A DNA stretch of 64,000 bases from the IMG/VR virus record IMGVR_UViG_3300041411_000178, positions 124,001-188,000 of that record; one strand, 5' to 3'. A program made the translations under genes and the position numbers. The notes beneath the pieces were generated by a model. That model saw only the letters and a program-made list of their open reading frames with translations. It made no database searches and was not told the origin of the DNA. Origin of the DNA: a virus. Position 1 is the stretch's first letter, and each line of letters begins with the position of its first letter. Below, piece after piece: positions 57,607 through 64,000 of this stretch.

Positions 57607-59187
57607 ATGAATACCCCAATAAACAAAGAGGCCACTTACATGCCCGGGCCTGTTGGTAAAACCTTCACCGAAGAAGAGATGCTGAAAATAAACCCCCATG
57701 TCAGCAAGCTCGCGCCCAACCTCATGGACGGTTATGTTTTCGTTTGGAACAAAGAGCGCGACCTGTACGAGAACATCGGGACTAAGGCTTCAGTGTTGGG
57801 GAGTAACACCCCACATGAATACATTTGCCCTGTTTCTTTTACCATGAAAGGGAATTGGGAAAGTGATGACCCACTTCCTGAGGAAGACGCACAGGTCGGT
57901 GATTGCTGGATCCGGGAAAAACACTTCTGGGCAAGAACTTCCCAGAATATTTGGAAAGACTACGGGGATGTCAGTAACGTAGGTGCTATCCAGTACTGCT
58001 TCCTGGAAGACAACCCACCACCGGCACCAAAGCCTGTGATTTTCCGCAACGTTGGTAACCACGAACTTACAGCCACCATCATCGGTGATTTCGTCAACCG
58101 TGAGATCGCCGATGCACATGCTCCCAAAGTTGGCCACGCAGGGGAAGCATATATTGCCGACAACACGGTCTTTCTTTGGGATGTATTTAACGGGACAGGT
58201 TGGATAGAAAGCGGTAAAGTTGGGGAAATTTGGGAACCGCTTCCTCCGCCTACATCGGGACTTGCTGAACTTTTCAGAACCCTGCCGCGTTCCAGTATGT
58301 TAGGTCATGACCGTCACAAGGATCAACGCTCCAAAGAGCAAATCCTGCAAAGCCATTTCCATGATGATGTCAGAGCCGGGTACGGTGGGACCTTCGATCA
58401 ATGGTGCAGTCAGAACGGTGATCTTAATGCCGTTCTTCGCGAAGCGGCTGGCAAAGACCCACAAGGTCTTGAACACCTGGTAGCCGTGCACAATCTCGAA
58501 GAGCAGCGGGTGCGTATGCACCGCCGTGACCTGTTGGCAGACGCCAAGGCTCATCCATCCCTGGACGATGCTGAGAAACTGCTGGCAGGGGCTCTGGAGA
58601 CGCTTGAGGGCGAAGAAAGTGATGCTGCTTTCAAGGCTCTCGATGCGTTGAAGAAAGTCAAGAAAGATATGCGTCGTAAGCGTCGTAACTTCTGGCTTTT
58701 TGTCATCACGTTCTGGGCTATCGTGGGTACGGGTGTTTACTTCCTGGGTAAGTGGTTGTCTACCCAGGTTGTTACCGGTCGCTATACCGTTCCAAAGACG
58801 TGCTCGGCTCCATTCGGCCCCGGCGTTATTCAGGGCATGCGTTACTACGACTACAGCTACAAGTCGTTGTTCGGTGTGCACATGACACTGGAGAGTACTG
58901 TCAGGGAAAGCACGATCGTTACCACGAACGGCCAAGAGTTCTCCATCTTCGGTCTATCGCCTCGTAACGAAGAGTCTGACGTACCCGGAGAGCCGATGGC
59001 TGATCGAGTGCTGAAGGCTGCTGAGGTGGAAGTAGAAACTGCTCCTAAGCCTCCTAAGGGCAAATGGTGGCGCATGAACATCTGGACCAGCGACAAAGGC
59101 ACACAGCCAATGAAGCCAGCCGAGCTGTATTTGTTCGCGTCTGAGAAGTATACAACCATGGTCGCTTATAAGGACTTCTGTAAATGA
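57607..59187 (+). CDS. Single-pass membrane protein with W-rich repeats, 526 aa
   Basis: Start ATG after AAGGAG. The N-terminal half has two similar units: VGDCWIREKHFWARTSQNIW near residues 95-115 and AGEAYIADNTVFLWDVFNGT near 180-200, with intervening PPPAPKP. This 'GD-x-(W/Y)-I... (F/W)-W...W' pattern resembles small repeats in phage fibre and adhesin proteins. A helical middle (EEQRVRMHRRDLLADAKAHP) precedes one membrane helix, FWLFVITFWAIVGTGVYFLG. The C-terminal domain then lies in the periplasm if the basic flank (KKDMRRKRRN) stays inside. Unknown function. Confidence 0.62.
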   Translation: MNTPINKEATYMPGPVGKTFTEEEMLKINPHVSKLAPNLMDGYVFVWNKERDLYENIGTKASVLGSNTPHEYICPVSFTMKGNWESDDPLPEEDAQVGDCWIREKHFWARTSQNIWKDYGDVSNVGAIQYCFLEDNPPPAPKPVIFRNVGNHELTATIIGDFVNREIADAHAPKVGHAGEAYIADNTVFLWDVFNGTGWIESGKVGEIWEPLPPPTSGLAELFRTLPRSSMLGHDRHKDQRSKEQILQSHFHDDVRAGYGGTFDQWCSQNGDLNAVLREAAGKDPQGLEHLVAVHNLEEQRVRMHRRDLLADAKAHPSLDDAEKLLAGALETLEGEESDAAFKALDALKKVKKDMRRKRRNFWLFVITFWAIVGTGVYFLGKWLSTQVVTGRYTVPKTCSAPFGPGVIQGMRYYDYSYKSLFGVHMTLESTVRESTIVTTNGQEFSIFGLSPRNEESDVPGEPMADRVLKAAEVEVETAPKPPKGKWWRMNIWTSDKGTQPMKPAELYLFASEKYTTMVAYKDFCK

Positions 59188-59795
59188 AAAGCATCAAGCA
59201 TGTAAACGTAGGGACTGTGGGTCATGTTGACCACGGCCGCATGTTGCAGTACACCGGCAAACGTGGGTACAAAAGCATGGTGGAGAATTATCCCTCCGGC
59301 ATACCGTACCTTACGCGTCGTGTAAATCCATTCGAACCAGAGTGGATCTACTGGTGGGAAGGGTTGATCTACGTGGGCGGTCGGGTTATTCATAACCTGC
59401 GCATCTACGAAGACAAGAAACCACCTGAAGAAGGAGTGATCTGCGATTCGATCTCTCCGACTGAGGGTCGTTCAAAGGAATACGAGCAGATAAAGAAGAT
59501 GCTCGTTTCCAGGATGAACAAAGGTACCTCGGGCAAAGCAATGCCGCCTGAGATTACCTCGGCGATCGAGGACTTCCTCCGACCGACCGGGGTAAAGGTT
59601 AACCCAATACGGATCATGCACGAGTATGAGCGTGACCGTCGTACGGTTATTCCGTCACGTAAGTCGATTCAGTGGGCCATTGAAATGACTCACTGGAAAG
59701 ACAAAGATCTTTTCAAAATCCTGGGTATGGATCAACTGTCCCCAGATCAATTAGCTGACCTAAGGTGGAAACGTACAAATGGACAATCGTCTTAA
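59184..59795 (+). CDS. Protein with EF-Tu-like P-loop N-terminus lacking the catalytic lysine, 203 aa
   Basis: Residues 5-18 read KHVNVGTVGHVDHG, nearly identical to the EF-Tu G1 region (PHVNVGTIGHVDHGKTTL). The next residues are RML instead of KTT, so no GTP-binding P-loop can form. The rest is unrelated to EF-Tu: RRVNPFEPEWIYWWEGLIYV is followed by a basic helical C-terminal half. The ATG overlaps the previous stop (ATGA). It may mimic an EF-Tu peptide as bait or decoy, or the similarity may be a recombination scar. Function unknown. Confidence 0.68.
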   Translation: MKSIKHVNVGTVGHVDHGRMLQYTGKRGYKSMVENYPSGIPYLTRRVNPFEPEWIYWWEGLIYVGGRVIHNLRIYEDKKPPEEGVICDSISPTEGRSKEYEQIKKMLVSRMNKGTSGKAMPPEITSAIEDFLRPTGVKVNPIRIMHEYERDRRTVIPSRKSIQWAIEMTHWKDKDLFKILGMDQLSPDQLADLRWKRTNGQSS

Positions 59796-59967
59796 GGAAG
59801 AGATGGAACACAACATCGCCTTGTACAAGGAGAACGGCCCTAACCCAGGCGATCGCTTTGCCAAAGTGCAAGGTATCGGGTTAGTGGTAATGAAATCCAA
59901 AACACTGCCTTCGGGCTTGATCATTGAACCTTTTGAAAACGTAAGGAACGAACATGGGCCAGAGTAA
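59779..59967 (+). CDS. Small protein, 62 aa
   Basis: Overlaps the end of the previous gene by 17 bases and the next by 14. The product (MDNRLKEEMEHNIALYKENG...) is charged with beta-strands (KVQGIGLVVMKSKTLPSGLI). Unrecognised; coupled translation is likely. Confidence 0.55.
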   Translation: MDNRLKEEMEHNIALYKENGPNPGDRFAKVQGIGLVVMKSKTLPSGLIIEPFENVRNEHGPE

Positions 59968-60598
59968 TAAAACCGGCGAGCGTAACCCGAACAATCCGCC
60001 GAGCCCTAACAAAGGACGCAGCATGGTTCCGGTGAATCACAAGCTGAAGTACACCGAAGAAGATATGGTCAAGGCCATGGAATTTGCCAAGCGTAATGCG
60101 CGTGGTAACTTCATGAAAGAACTCGGTCTGACCGAATTGAACTCCGGTATCGGTAGCACGCCGTCTTCGAACTGGTTTGCTAAGGGCGAACTGGAGGAGT
60201 TCCCTGAGCTGGTTAATCGTGATCGTGCAAGCCTGTGTCTGGGTCACCTTACCGATGACGAATTGGCCAGCCTGGTCTTCATGCAGGGTGACATCGATAA
60301 AGACACCGACATGCGTTTGTCGATTGCTGCCATGCAGTCTGGACAGCAGTACTACTCGAAGATCGCGGCGGTAACGGGCGGTAAAGAACGCATCCGCTGG
60401 CTGTCACGTCACCTGGAACTGTCCCTTCAACGTCAACGTACACAACGTACCACGATTTGGAACTACATTCTGGATACGTACGGCGAGTGCGGGGGTGAAG
60501 CTTCGATTCTCGAGGCGTGTGAAAAGCTGGGGTTGTCGAAGGAGTACGCGATGGCGCGCATGCATCCAGAACAATCGGTCGTTAAGGAGGCACAATGA
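59954..60598 (+). CDS. Unknown protein, 214 aa
   Basis: A disordered N-terminus (GERNPNNPPSPNKGRSMVPV) precedes a helical globular part (LTDDELASLVFMQGDIDKDT) and a basic end. The pattern GGKERIRWLSRHLELSLQRQ followed by SILEACEKLGLSKEYAMARM could contain a helix-turn-helix. ATGA overlap with the next gene. Confidence 0.62.
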   Translation: MGQSNKTGERNPNNPPSPNKGRSMVPVNHKLKYTEEDMVKAMEFAKRNARGNFMKELGLTELNSGIGSTPSSNWFAKGELEEFPELVNRDRASLCLGHLTDDELASLVFMQGDIDKDTDMRLSIAAMQSGQQYYSKIAAVTGGKERIRWLSRHLELSLQRQRTQRTTIWNYILDTYGECGGEASILEACEKLGLSKEYAMARMHPEQSVVKEAQ

Positions 60599-60984
60599 AA
60601 CTGGAATGTTTGATGACCGTCTGGCCATCGATCAAAAGGTCTATTGAACTGGCCTTCGCGTCCGGAATGAACTCCGGCGTTGACCCTCGTGGAGGGGAGT
60701 GCCGTGAAAAGATTATTACCGATCTCAAGGCTGAGCTGTTTGGCCATGCAGAGGAAGCCCCAGCGCCACTGGCGACCAAGACAGAAGAAACTCGAGTTCT
60801 GAGCGAAACTGACAAGCAAAAAGCCAAGATCATGTTGCTCCACGGAACACCGGAGCAACAATGGGATGCGCTTACCAGCACAGGAGTTATCCCGCCCACT
60901 ACGCCAAAAACTAAGGAGAACTTAGATATGGCCGTAGGGATGGTCCGTGACTTCAAAATGATCTACCATTGCCTAGGAGGTTAA
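60595..60984 (+). CDS. Unknown protein, 129 aa
   Basis: The product (MKLECLMTVWPSIKRSIELA...) has a helical N-terminal half, an A/P/T/E-rich linker (AEEAPAPLATKTEETRVLSE) and a C-terminal helix. ATGA coupling to the previous gene. Unrecognised. Confidence 0.6.
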   Translation: MKLECLMTVWPSIKRSIELAFASGMNSGVDPRGGECREKIITDLKAELFGHAEEAPAPLATKTEETRVLSETDKQKAKIMLLHGTPEQQWDALTSTGVIPPTTPKTKENLDMAVGMVRDFKMIYHCLGG

Positions 60985-60986
60985 CA

Positions 60987-61277
60987 ATGGCCCGTAATAC
61001 AAACAACGAACTTTCAGCACTACCAGGTTTCTTTTACTACCCGCGCTGTAATGACGGGTTAGAAAAGCTTACCGACCGTGAGCGTTACACGCTTCTGCTT
61101 AACCAGGGTAACTACACCGTGGGTCTGAACATGGAAGATCCTGCTCAGTTCGGTGATCTGAACTGTGCCTGCGATAACGGTCGTATCCCAACCCACCGCC
61201 GTGAAGGGGCCGTGATTCCTGAATACGGCAACGTTCCTTTTGATCTGCGCGAAGTTATCGACCTCAAGGGGGAGTAA
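60987..61277 (+). CDS. Small protein with CxC pair, 96 aa
   Basis: Start ATG after TAGGAGG. The product (MARNTNNELSALPGFFYYPR...) has a C-A-C pair (DLNCACDNGRIPTHRREG). Not recognised. Confidence 0.6.
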   Translation: MARNTNNELSALPGFFYYPRCNDGLEKLTDRERYTLLLNQGNYTVGLNMEDPAQFGDLNCACDNGRIPTHRREGAVIPEYGNVPFDLREVIDLKGE

Positions 61278-61279
61278 CT

Positions 61280-61573
61280 GTGGACAAGGTCACTGAAATA
61301 ATCTTGTCGGTCGATAAAAAGATGCAGGAGTCTTTCGACGATGGGAGAGGCGGGCAAAGTGAATACAGACCGTTCCTCGATAAGAAATCAGAGTTTCTCG
61401 GCGGAGAGGAGTGTCTTGCTCTGAAACTGCATCGTCTCGATATGGGGCGTAAGGTGCTGAAAGCTGCTATTGCGCTGGGTAAACTATCTGAGGCTGATGT
61501 TCAAGAACTAACTGAACTCACCTTTCGCAAAGATGAGAGTGATAGGTTCATGTGCAGATTAAAGGAAAGCTAG
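61280..61573 (+). CDS. Unknown helical protein, 97 aa, GTG start
   Basis: AGGGGGAG provides the ribosome site for the GTG start. The product (MDKVTEIILSVDKKMQESFD...) is helical and charged (LHRLDMGRKVLKAAIALGKL). Not recognised. Confidence 0.6.
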   Translation: MDKVTEIILSVDKKMQESFDDGRGGQSEYRPFLDKKSEFLGGEECLALKLHRLDMGRKVLKAAIALGKLSEADVQELTELTFRKDESDRFMCRLKES

Positions 61574-61574
61574 T

Positions 61575-62108
61575 ATGAAAGTGAATAAGGATAAACATCA
61601 GGTAGTTGTGTCTCGTGAGATGTATGACGATCTGATGCGTCTGGCCGTTATCGGTGATTACGAAAGTAGCGGTAATGGTGAGACGGCGGCTAAAGTTCGT
61701 CGGCATGTGCGGAAGTACAACAAGCACATGCATGAAGAGCGCCAGGTTGAAGTGGCCAAGGACACAGCTGAGTATCGTCGTCTGCGTTCCAAGGTCATTG
61801 CACTGATCTCCACTCATGGTGGTGAAATGGTGTGGCGTAAATCCAAGACTCCACCACCTCCTGGTCTTTCAGAAGGCTACACCTTCTATCTCGGGTGTAA
61901 GGTTGTGGGTCGCTCTGAGCTGAATAAGCTTTGTGTCAAGGTGCGCAATATGGACGGTACCGGTAACAGCGACATCCACATTGACGCACTGCTCACTGAG
62001 CTGCCAGAAGGCTATGAGTTCGATCCTTCTGGTATGACCAGATTTATTGCTTACGACTCAAGGGTGATGGAGCCCCGTAAACCGTATCAAATCAAAAGGG
62101 GGAGCTGA
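61575..62108 (+). CDS. Unknown protein, 177 aa
   Basis: A helical, basic N-terminal half (ETAAKVRRHVRKYNKHMHEE) and a beta-rich C-terminal half (SEGYTFYLGCKVVGRSELNK, LCVKVRNMDGTG). TGATG overlap with the next gene. Not recognised. Confidence 0.62.
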   Translation: MKVNKDKHQVVVSREMYDDLMRLAVIGDYESSGNGETAAKVRRHVRKYNKHMHEERQVEVAKDTAEYRRLRSKVIALISTHGGEMVWRKSKTPPPPGLSEGYTFYLGCKVVGRSELNKLCVKVRNMDGTGNSDIHIDALLTELPEGYEFDPSGMTRFIAYDSRVMEPRKPYQIKRGS

Positions 62109-62695
62109 TGATTAAGAAAGGACTTTGTTTTACTGACGACTTTCCATTGCGCAATGCAGGAGAGGCTCAGTTCAGGGTGTCGCGTGAAAAGGGTGAAATC
62201 ATTACCCATTCGGTTCCTTGGCAGCGACGCCAACGCACTATCCTGGTACGTCATGGTTTTCGTGATCCGATTAAGTTCTACGCGGTAACGGAAACAGCTC
62301 ACGGTAATCTGATTGCCATGAGTGACGGTCACTACACTCGCTACTACTGGCTCAATGCCATGGGTCGTCGTGACACGTATCTGCTTCAAGGTTCCTCTGC
62401 TACCTTTGAGGAAGCGTGGGAACATCTGTTTGAAGCGCTGGTACTTGATGGACGGGCTCCGTCTATTGGGCTGTACAACCGAATCAGTTTCCTCTTCATC
62501 TGGTACTTCAATCAGATCGAGGATCAACCGGTTCGTCGTGCCACTGAAGGTTTGTGGCGTGGTGTCAAGAAAGAAGTATTGTTCGAATGGTTACCCGAGA
62601 TTGGCAAGCGCGCTGTTCGCGTAACTATTGCTGGTTCCCAACCCGTTGCAGTACCCCTGGCGGACCACCCGCTGGTAGGCTTGCTGCGCAAATAA
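62108..62695 (+). CDS. Paralogous family Z, member 1, 195 aa
   Basis: Shares with the next gene the segment TFEEAWEHLFEALVLDGRAP, then IGLYNRISFLFIWYFNQIE (there TPEEAIEQLFKELVMDDREA, INYYNLVSGFFIYYFSGDE). Both end in beta-rich parts with HPLVGLLRK / HPIVYILAK. The N-terminal 60 residues are unique and basic. No enzyme motif is visible. Confidence 0.65.
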   Translation: MIKKGLCFTDDFPLRNAGEAQFRVSREKGEIITHSVPWQRRQRTILVRHGFRDPIKFYAVTETAHGNLIAMSDGHYTRYYWLNAMGRRDTYLLQGSSATFEEAWEHLFEALVLDGRAPSIGLYNRISFLFIWYFNQIEDQPVRRATEGLWRGVKKEVLFEWLPEIGKRAVRVTIAGSQPVAVPLADHPLVGLLRK

Positions 62696-62712
62696 GTTAA
62701 GAGGCAAATGAA

Positions 62713-63168
62713 ATGACAAATGCACAACGCCAGTACCACCAACTGTTTACCCTGCGTCTCGACAATGGTCAACAACTTAAAGTGTGTTCTTACGAGCACC
62801 AGACCTCTTACATCGTGTCGGACACCCCAAACCGTGGCGGTACCATGTACCTCATCCAAAAGCCTTCTCACACGCCTGAGGAAGCTATTGAGCAGTTGTT
62901 CAAAGAACTTGTCATGGATGATCGTGAAGCAGCGATCAACTACTACAACCTGGTTAGCGGTTTCTTCATCTACTACTTCAGTGGGGATGAGGAAGGTAAA
63001 TTCAAAGCGACCCTGACCAGTCGCTGGCACAGTCTGTTCCTCCACGTGGATCTGGAACGTCGTCCTGGTCTGGATGGCTCTTTGATGTTCTTCCACATCC
63101 ATGACAAAGAAGTGATGGTGTCTCTGCAAACGCACCCGATTGTGTACATACTGGCTAAACAGCAGTAA
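62713..63168 (+). CDS. Paralogous family Z, member 2, 151 aa
   Basis: Compact version of the preceding protein; the shared blocks start at residue 57 here. C-ending codons are more frequent than in member 1. Contains LHVDLERRPGLDGSLMFFHI. Function unknown; tandem duplication followed by divergence is the simple explanation. Confidence 0.65.
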   Translation: MTNAQRQYHQLFTLRLDNGQQLKVCSYEHQTSYIVSDTPNRGGTMYLIQKPSHTPEEAIEQLFKELVMDDREAAINYYNLVSGFFIYYFSGDEEGKFKATLTSRWHSLFLHVDLERRPGLDGSLMFFHIHDKEVMVSLQTHPIVYILAKQQ

Positions 63169-63222
63169 CCACAATCTTACGCTTGAAATAAAAACGCCAG
63201 CAGCTATGTAAGGGGACAAAGC

Positions 63223-63417
63223 ATGCCAGTAGTAGAGATGACTATCGAAGAACGCATTGGCGAGATCACCCGCGAATGTACCAAGCAGTTGTTGGGTTTG
63301 GTGTTGGAGTACGACCCCACAGAGGAAATCTGGACCGGTTACTTCGACGACAGTCCTGAAATAAAGGGTACTCTCGAAGAAGTTATCGAAGGACTCGAAG
63401 CTGAGTTGAATCTCTAA
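63223..63417 (+). CDS. Small acidic protein, 64 aa
   Basis: AAGGGGAC precedes the ATG. The product (MPVVEMTIEERIGEITRECT...) is rich in E, with helix-strand-helix pattern (GTLEEVIEGLEAELNL). Last + gene before the terminator at 63425. Confidence 0.6.
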   Translation: MPVVEMTIEERIGEITRECTKQLLGLVLEYDPTEEIWTGYFDDSPEIKGTLEEVIEGLEAELNL

Positions 63418-63424
63418 GCAGCTA

Positions 63425-63486
63425 TAACTACCTCCTACCCTTTGCGGGGTAGGAGGTAGTTAGCCTGTTTCTTTATTTTTTGTTTT
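63425..63486. terminator. Strong terminator at convergent junction
   Basis: A 16-bp perfect stem TAACTACCTCCTACCC / GGGTAGGAGGTAGTTA with loop TTTGCG is followed by GCCTGTTTCTTTATTTTTTGTTTT. Lies between the + array and the minus-strand DUF1353-like gene. Its stem-loop closely resembles the terminator at 32634. Confidence 0.85.
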
Positions 63487-63497
63487 AACCAATTGCA

Positions 63498-63956
63498 TTA
63501 AGCAGCCATGGCCACTGGCTTCGGTTCGGTTGGGTTATTTACAAGTCGGTGTATTGTTACACCCGCCATGATAACCTTCTTCTTCCACGGCGTAACATTG
63601 AGCACGTCCATGGATTCTTTCAGGATGGCGTCGATCTGTTTGCGTGTTACTTTCACCTGGATAGGCTTGCCGTTTACCACCTGGATAATCTTGTAAGTCG
63701 TACAGAGCTTATCGTGCAGTGTGGTGCACTGGGTGTATTCACCGATAGGGGGAAGAAGCCACCACAACCAGCGTGGAATAGTCGCCCCATCAGTTTTGAA
63801 GTTGGTCTCCACATCTACGTAACGAGTGGAGTTCTCCTCGCCGATGTAATAACGAAACCCAGGAATGGTATCCCAGATATCCTTGTTATTAAGCACACTG
63901 GCGGTTTTATCATAACGCAGTTGTTCTTCGGCGCTGAAACGCGTGAATGTGCTCAT
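63498..63956 (-). CDS. DUF1353-family phage protein
   Basis: 152 residues. The conserved core VETNFKTDGATIPRWLWWLL, followed by PPIGEYTQCTTLHDKLC, matches the DUF1353 pattern (F-x-TDxASxPxxxWxhhPPxG-Y...hHDxhC). Members are common in phages and prophages; their biochemical role is not established to my knowledge. The start ATG is preceded by GAGAGGAT. A C-terminal 20-residue tail is P/A-rich. First minus-strand gene after the long + array, so it opens a different transcription unit leading leftward to the 63425 terminator. Confidence 0.8.
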   Translation of the reverse strand: MSTFTRFSAEEQLRYDKTASVLNNKDIWDTIPGFRYYIGEENSTRYVDVETNFKTDGATIPRWLWWLLPPIGEYTQCTTLHDKLCTTYKIIQVVNGKPIQVKVTRKQIDAILKESMDVLNVTPWKKKVIMAGVTIHRLVNNPTEPKPVAMAA

Positions 63957-64000
63957 GGAGATCCTCTCTAGAACGGCACTGGAGTATAAGGGTGAATGTA

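Noticed and set aside
1-64000. tRNA genes, CRISPR arrays, insertion sequences, attachment sites
   Set aside because: No T-loop GTTCRAAYC cloverleaf pattern, no spaced direct repeats and no transposase motifs were noticed. A covariance search (tRNAscan-SE) was not possible here.

Overview
The window is a stretch of a large lytic tailed-phage genome, best read as a jumbo myovirus related to the phiKZ/EL/OBP group. Evidence for this: gene density is very high, with about 88 genes, mostly short and mostly unrecognised, and no gene-free stretch above about 150 bases. Virion and tail-fibre genes sit beside a long block of small genes. The window encodes its own GroEL-type chaperonin, NAD+-dependent DNA ligase, RNase HI and Rad50/SbcC-type ATPase. 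A repeated AT-rich promoter, TAYATTAY, resembles the TATATTAC early-promoter core known from phiKZ relatives. The host is probably a Gram-negative bacterium, because a two-component spanin pair is present; Pseudomonas-like hosts are the natural guess, but the sequence does not prove it. I saw no tRNA genes, CRISPR arrays, insertion sequences or attachment sites.

Region 1 to 21.5 kb is the virion and lysis block, with frequent strand switches. It holds a partial minus-strand structural (possibly portal-like) gene, a divergent 758-residue virion protein with C-terminal TYYG repeats, and four small structural-type genes. A two-TM protein (candidate holin) converges on an overlapping inner/outer spanin pair. 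Then come an unknown 412-residue protein, a divergent operon of one 260-residue and three approximately 1000-1200-residue fibre-like proteins, and a minus-strand baseplate-spike-like protein. This block has no copies of the TAYATTAY promoter.

Region 21.5 to 32.7 kb carries nucleic-acid metabolism: a zinc-hook Rad50-like ATPase, a pair of nucleotidyltransferase-like proteins with complementary degenerate motifs, DNA ligase, a large unknown protein, RNase HI, a DHH/DHHA1 phosphoesterase, and a 2H phosphoesterase. The 2H protein has the HxT/HxS spacing of the anti-CBASS enzyme Acb1. The RNase H-DHH-2H segment is the strongest candidate for a counter-defence module.

Region 32.7 to 63.5 kb is an accessory array of about 57 small genes, all on the + strand. 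It is divided into transcription units by TAYATTAY promoters and hairpin terminators. Recognisable products are a glycine-zipper membrane protein, a GNAT acetyltransferase and a GroEL homologue; in addition there are secreted proteins, Cys-rich acidic proteins, several paralogous families, and a protein whose first 18 residues copy the EF-Tu P-loop region but lack the essential lysine. A convergent DUF1353-like gene on the minus strand closes the window.

Starts were chosen from Shine-Dalgarno spacing and ATGA-type overlaps; many genes are translationally coupled. Functional names come from motifs read by eye and remembered family knowledge; no database search was run.
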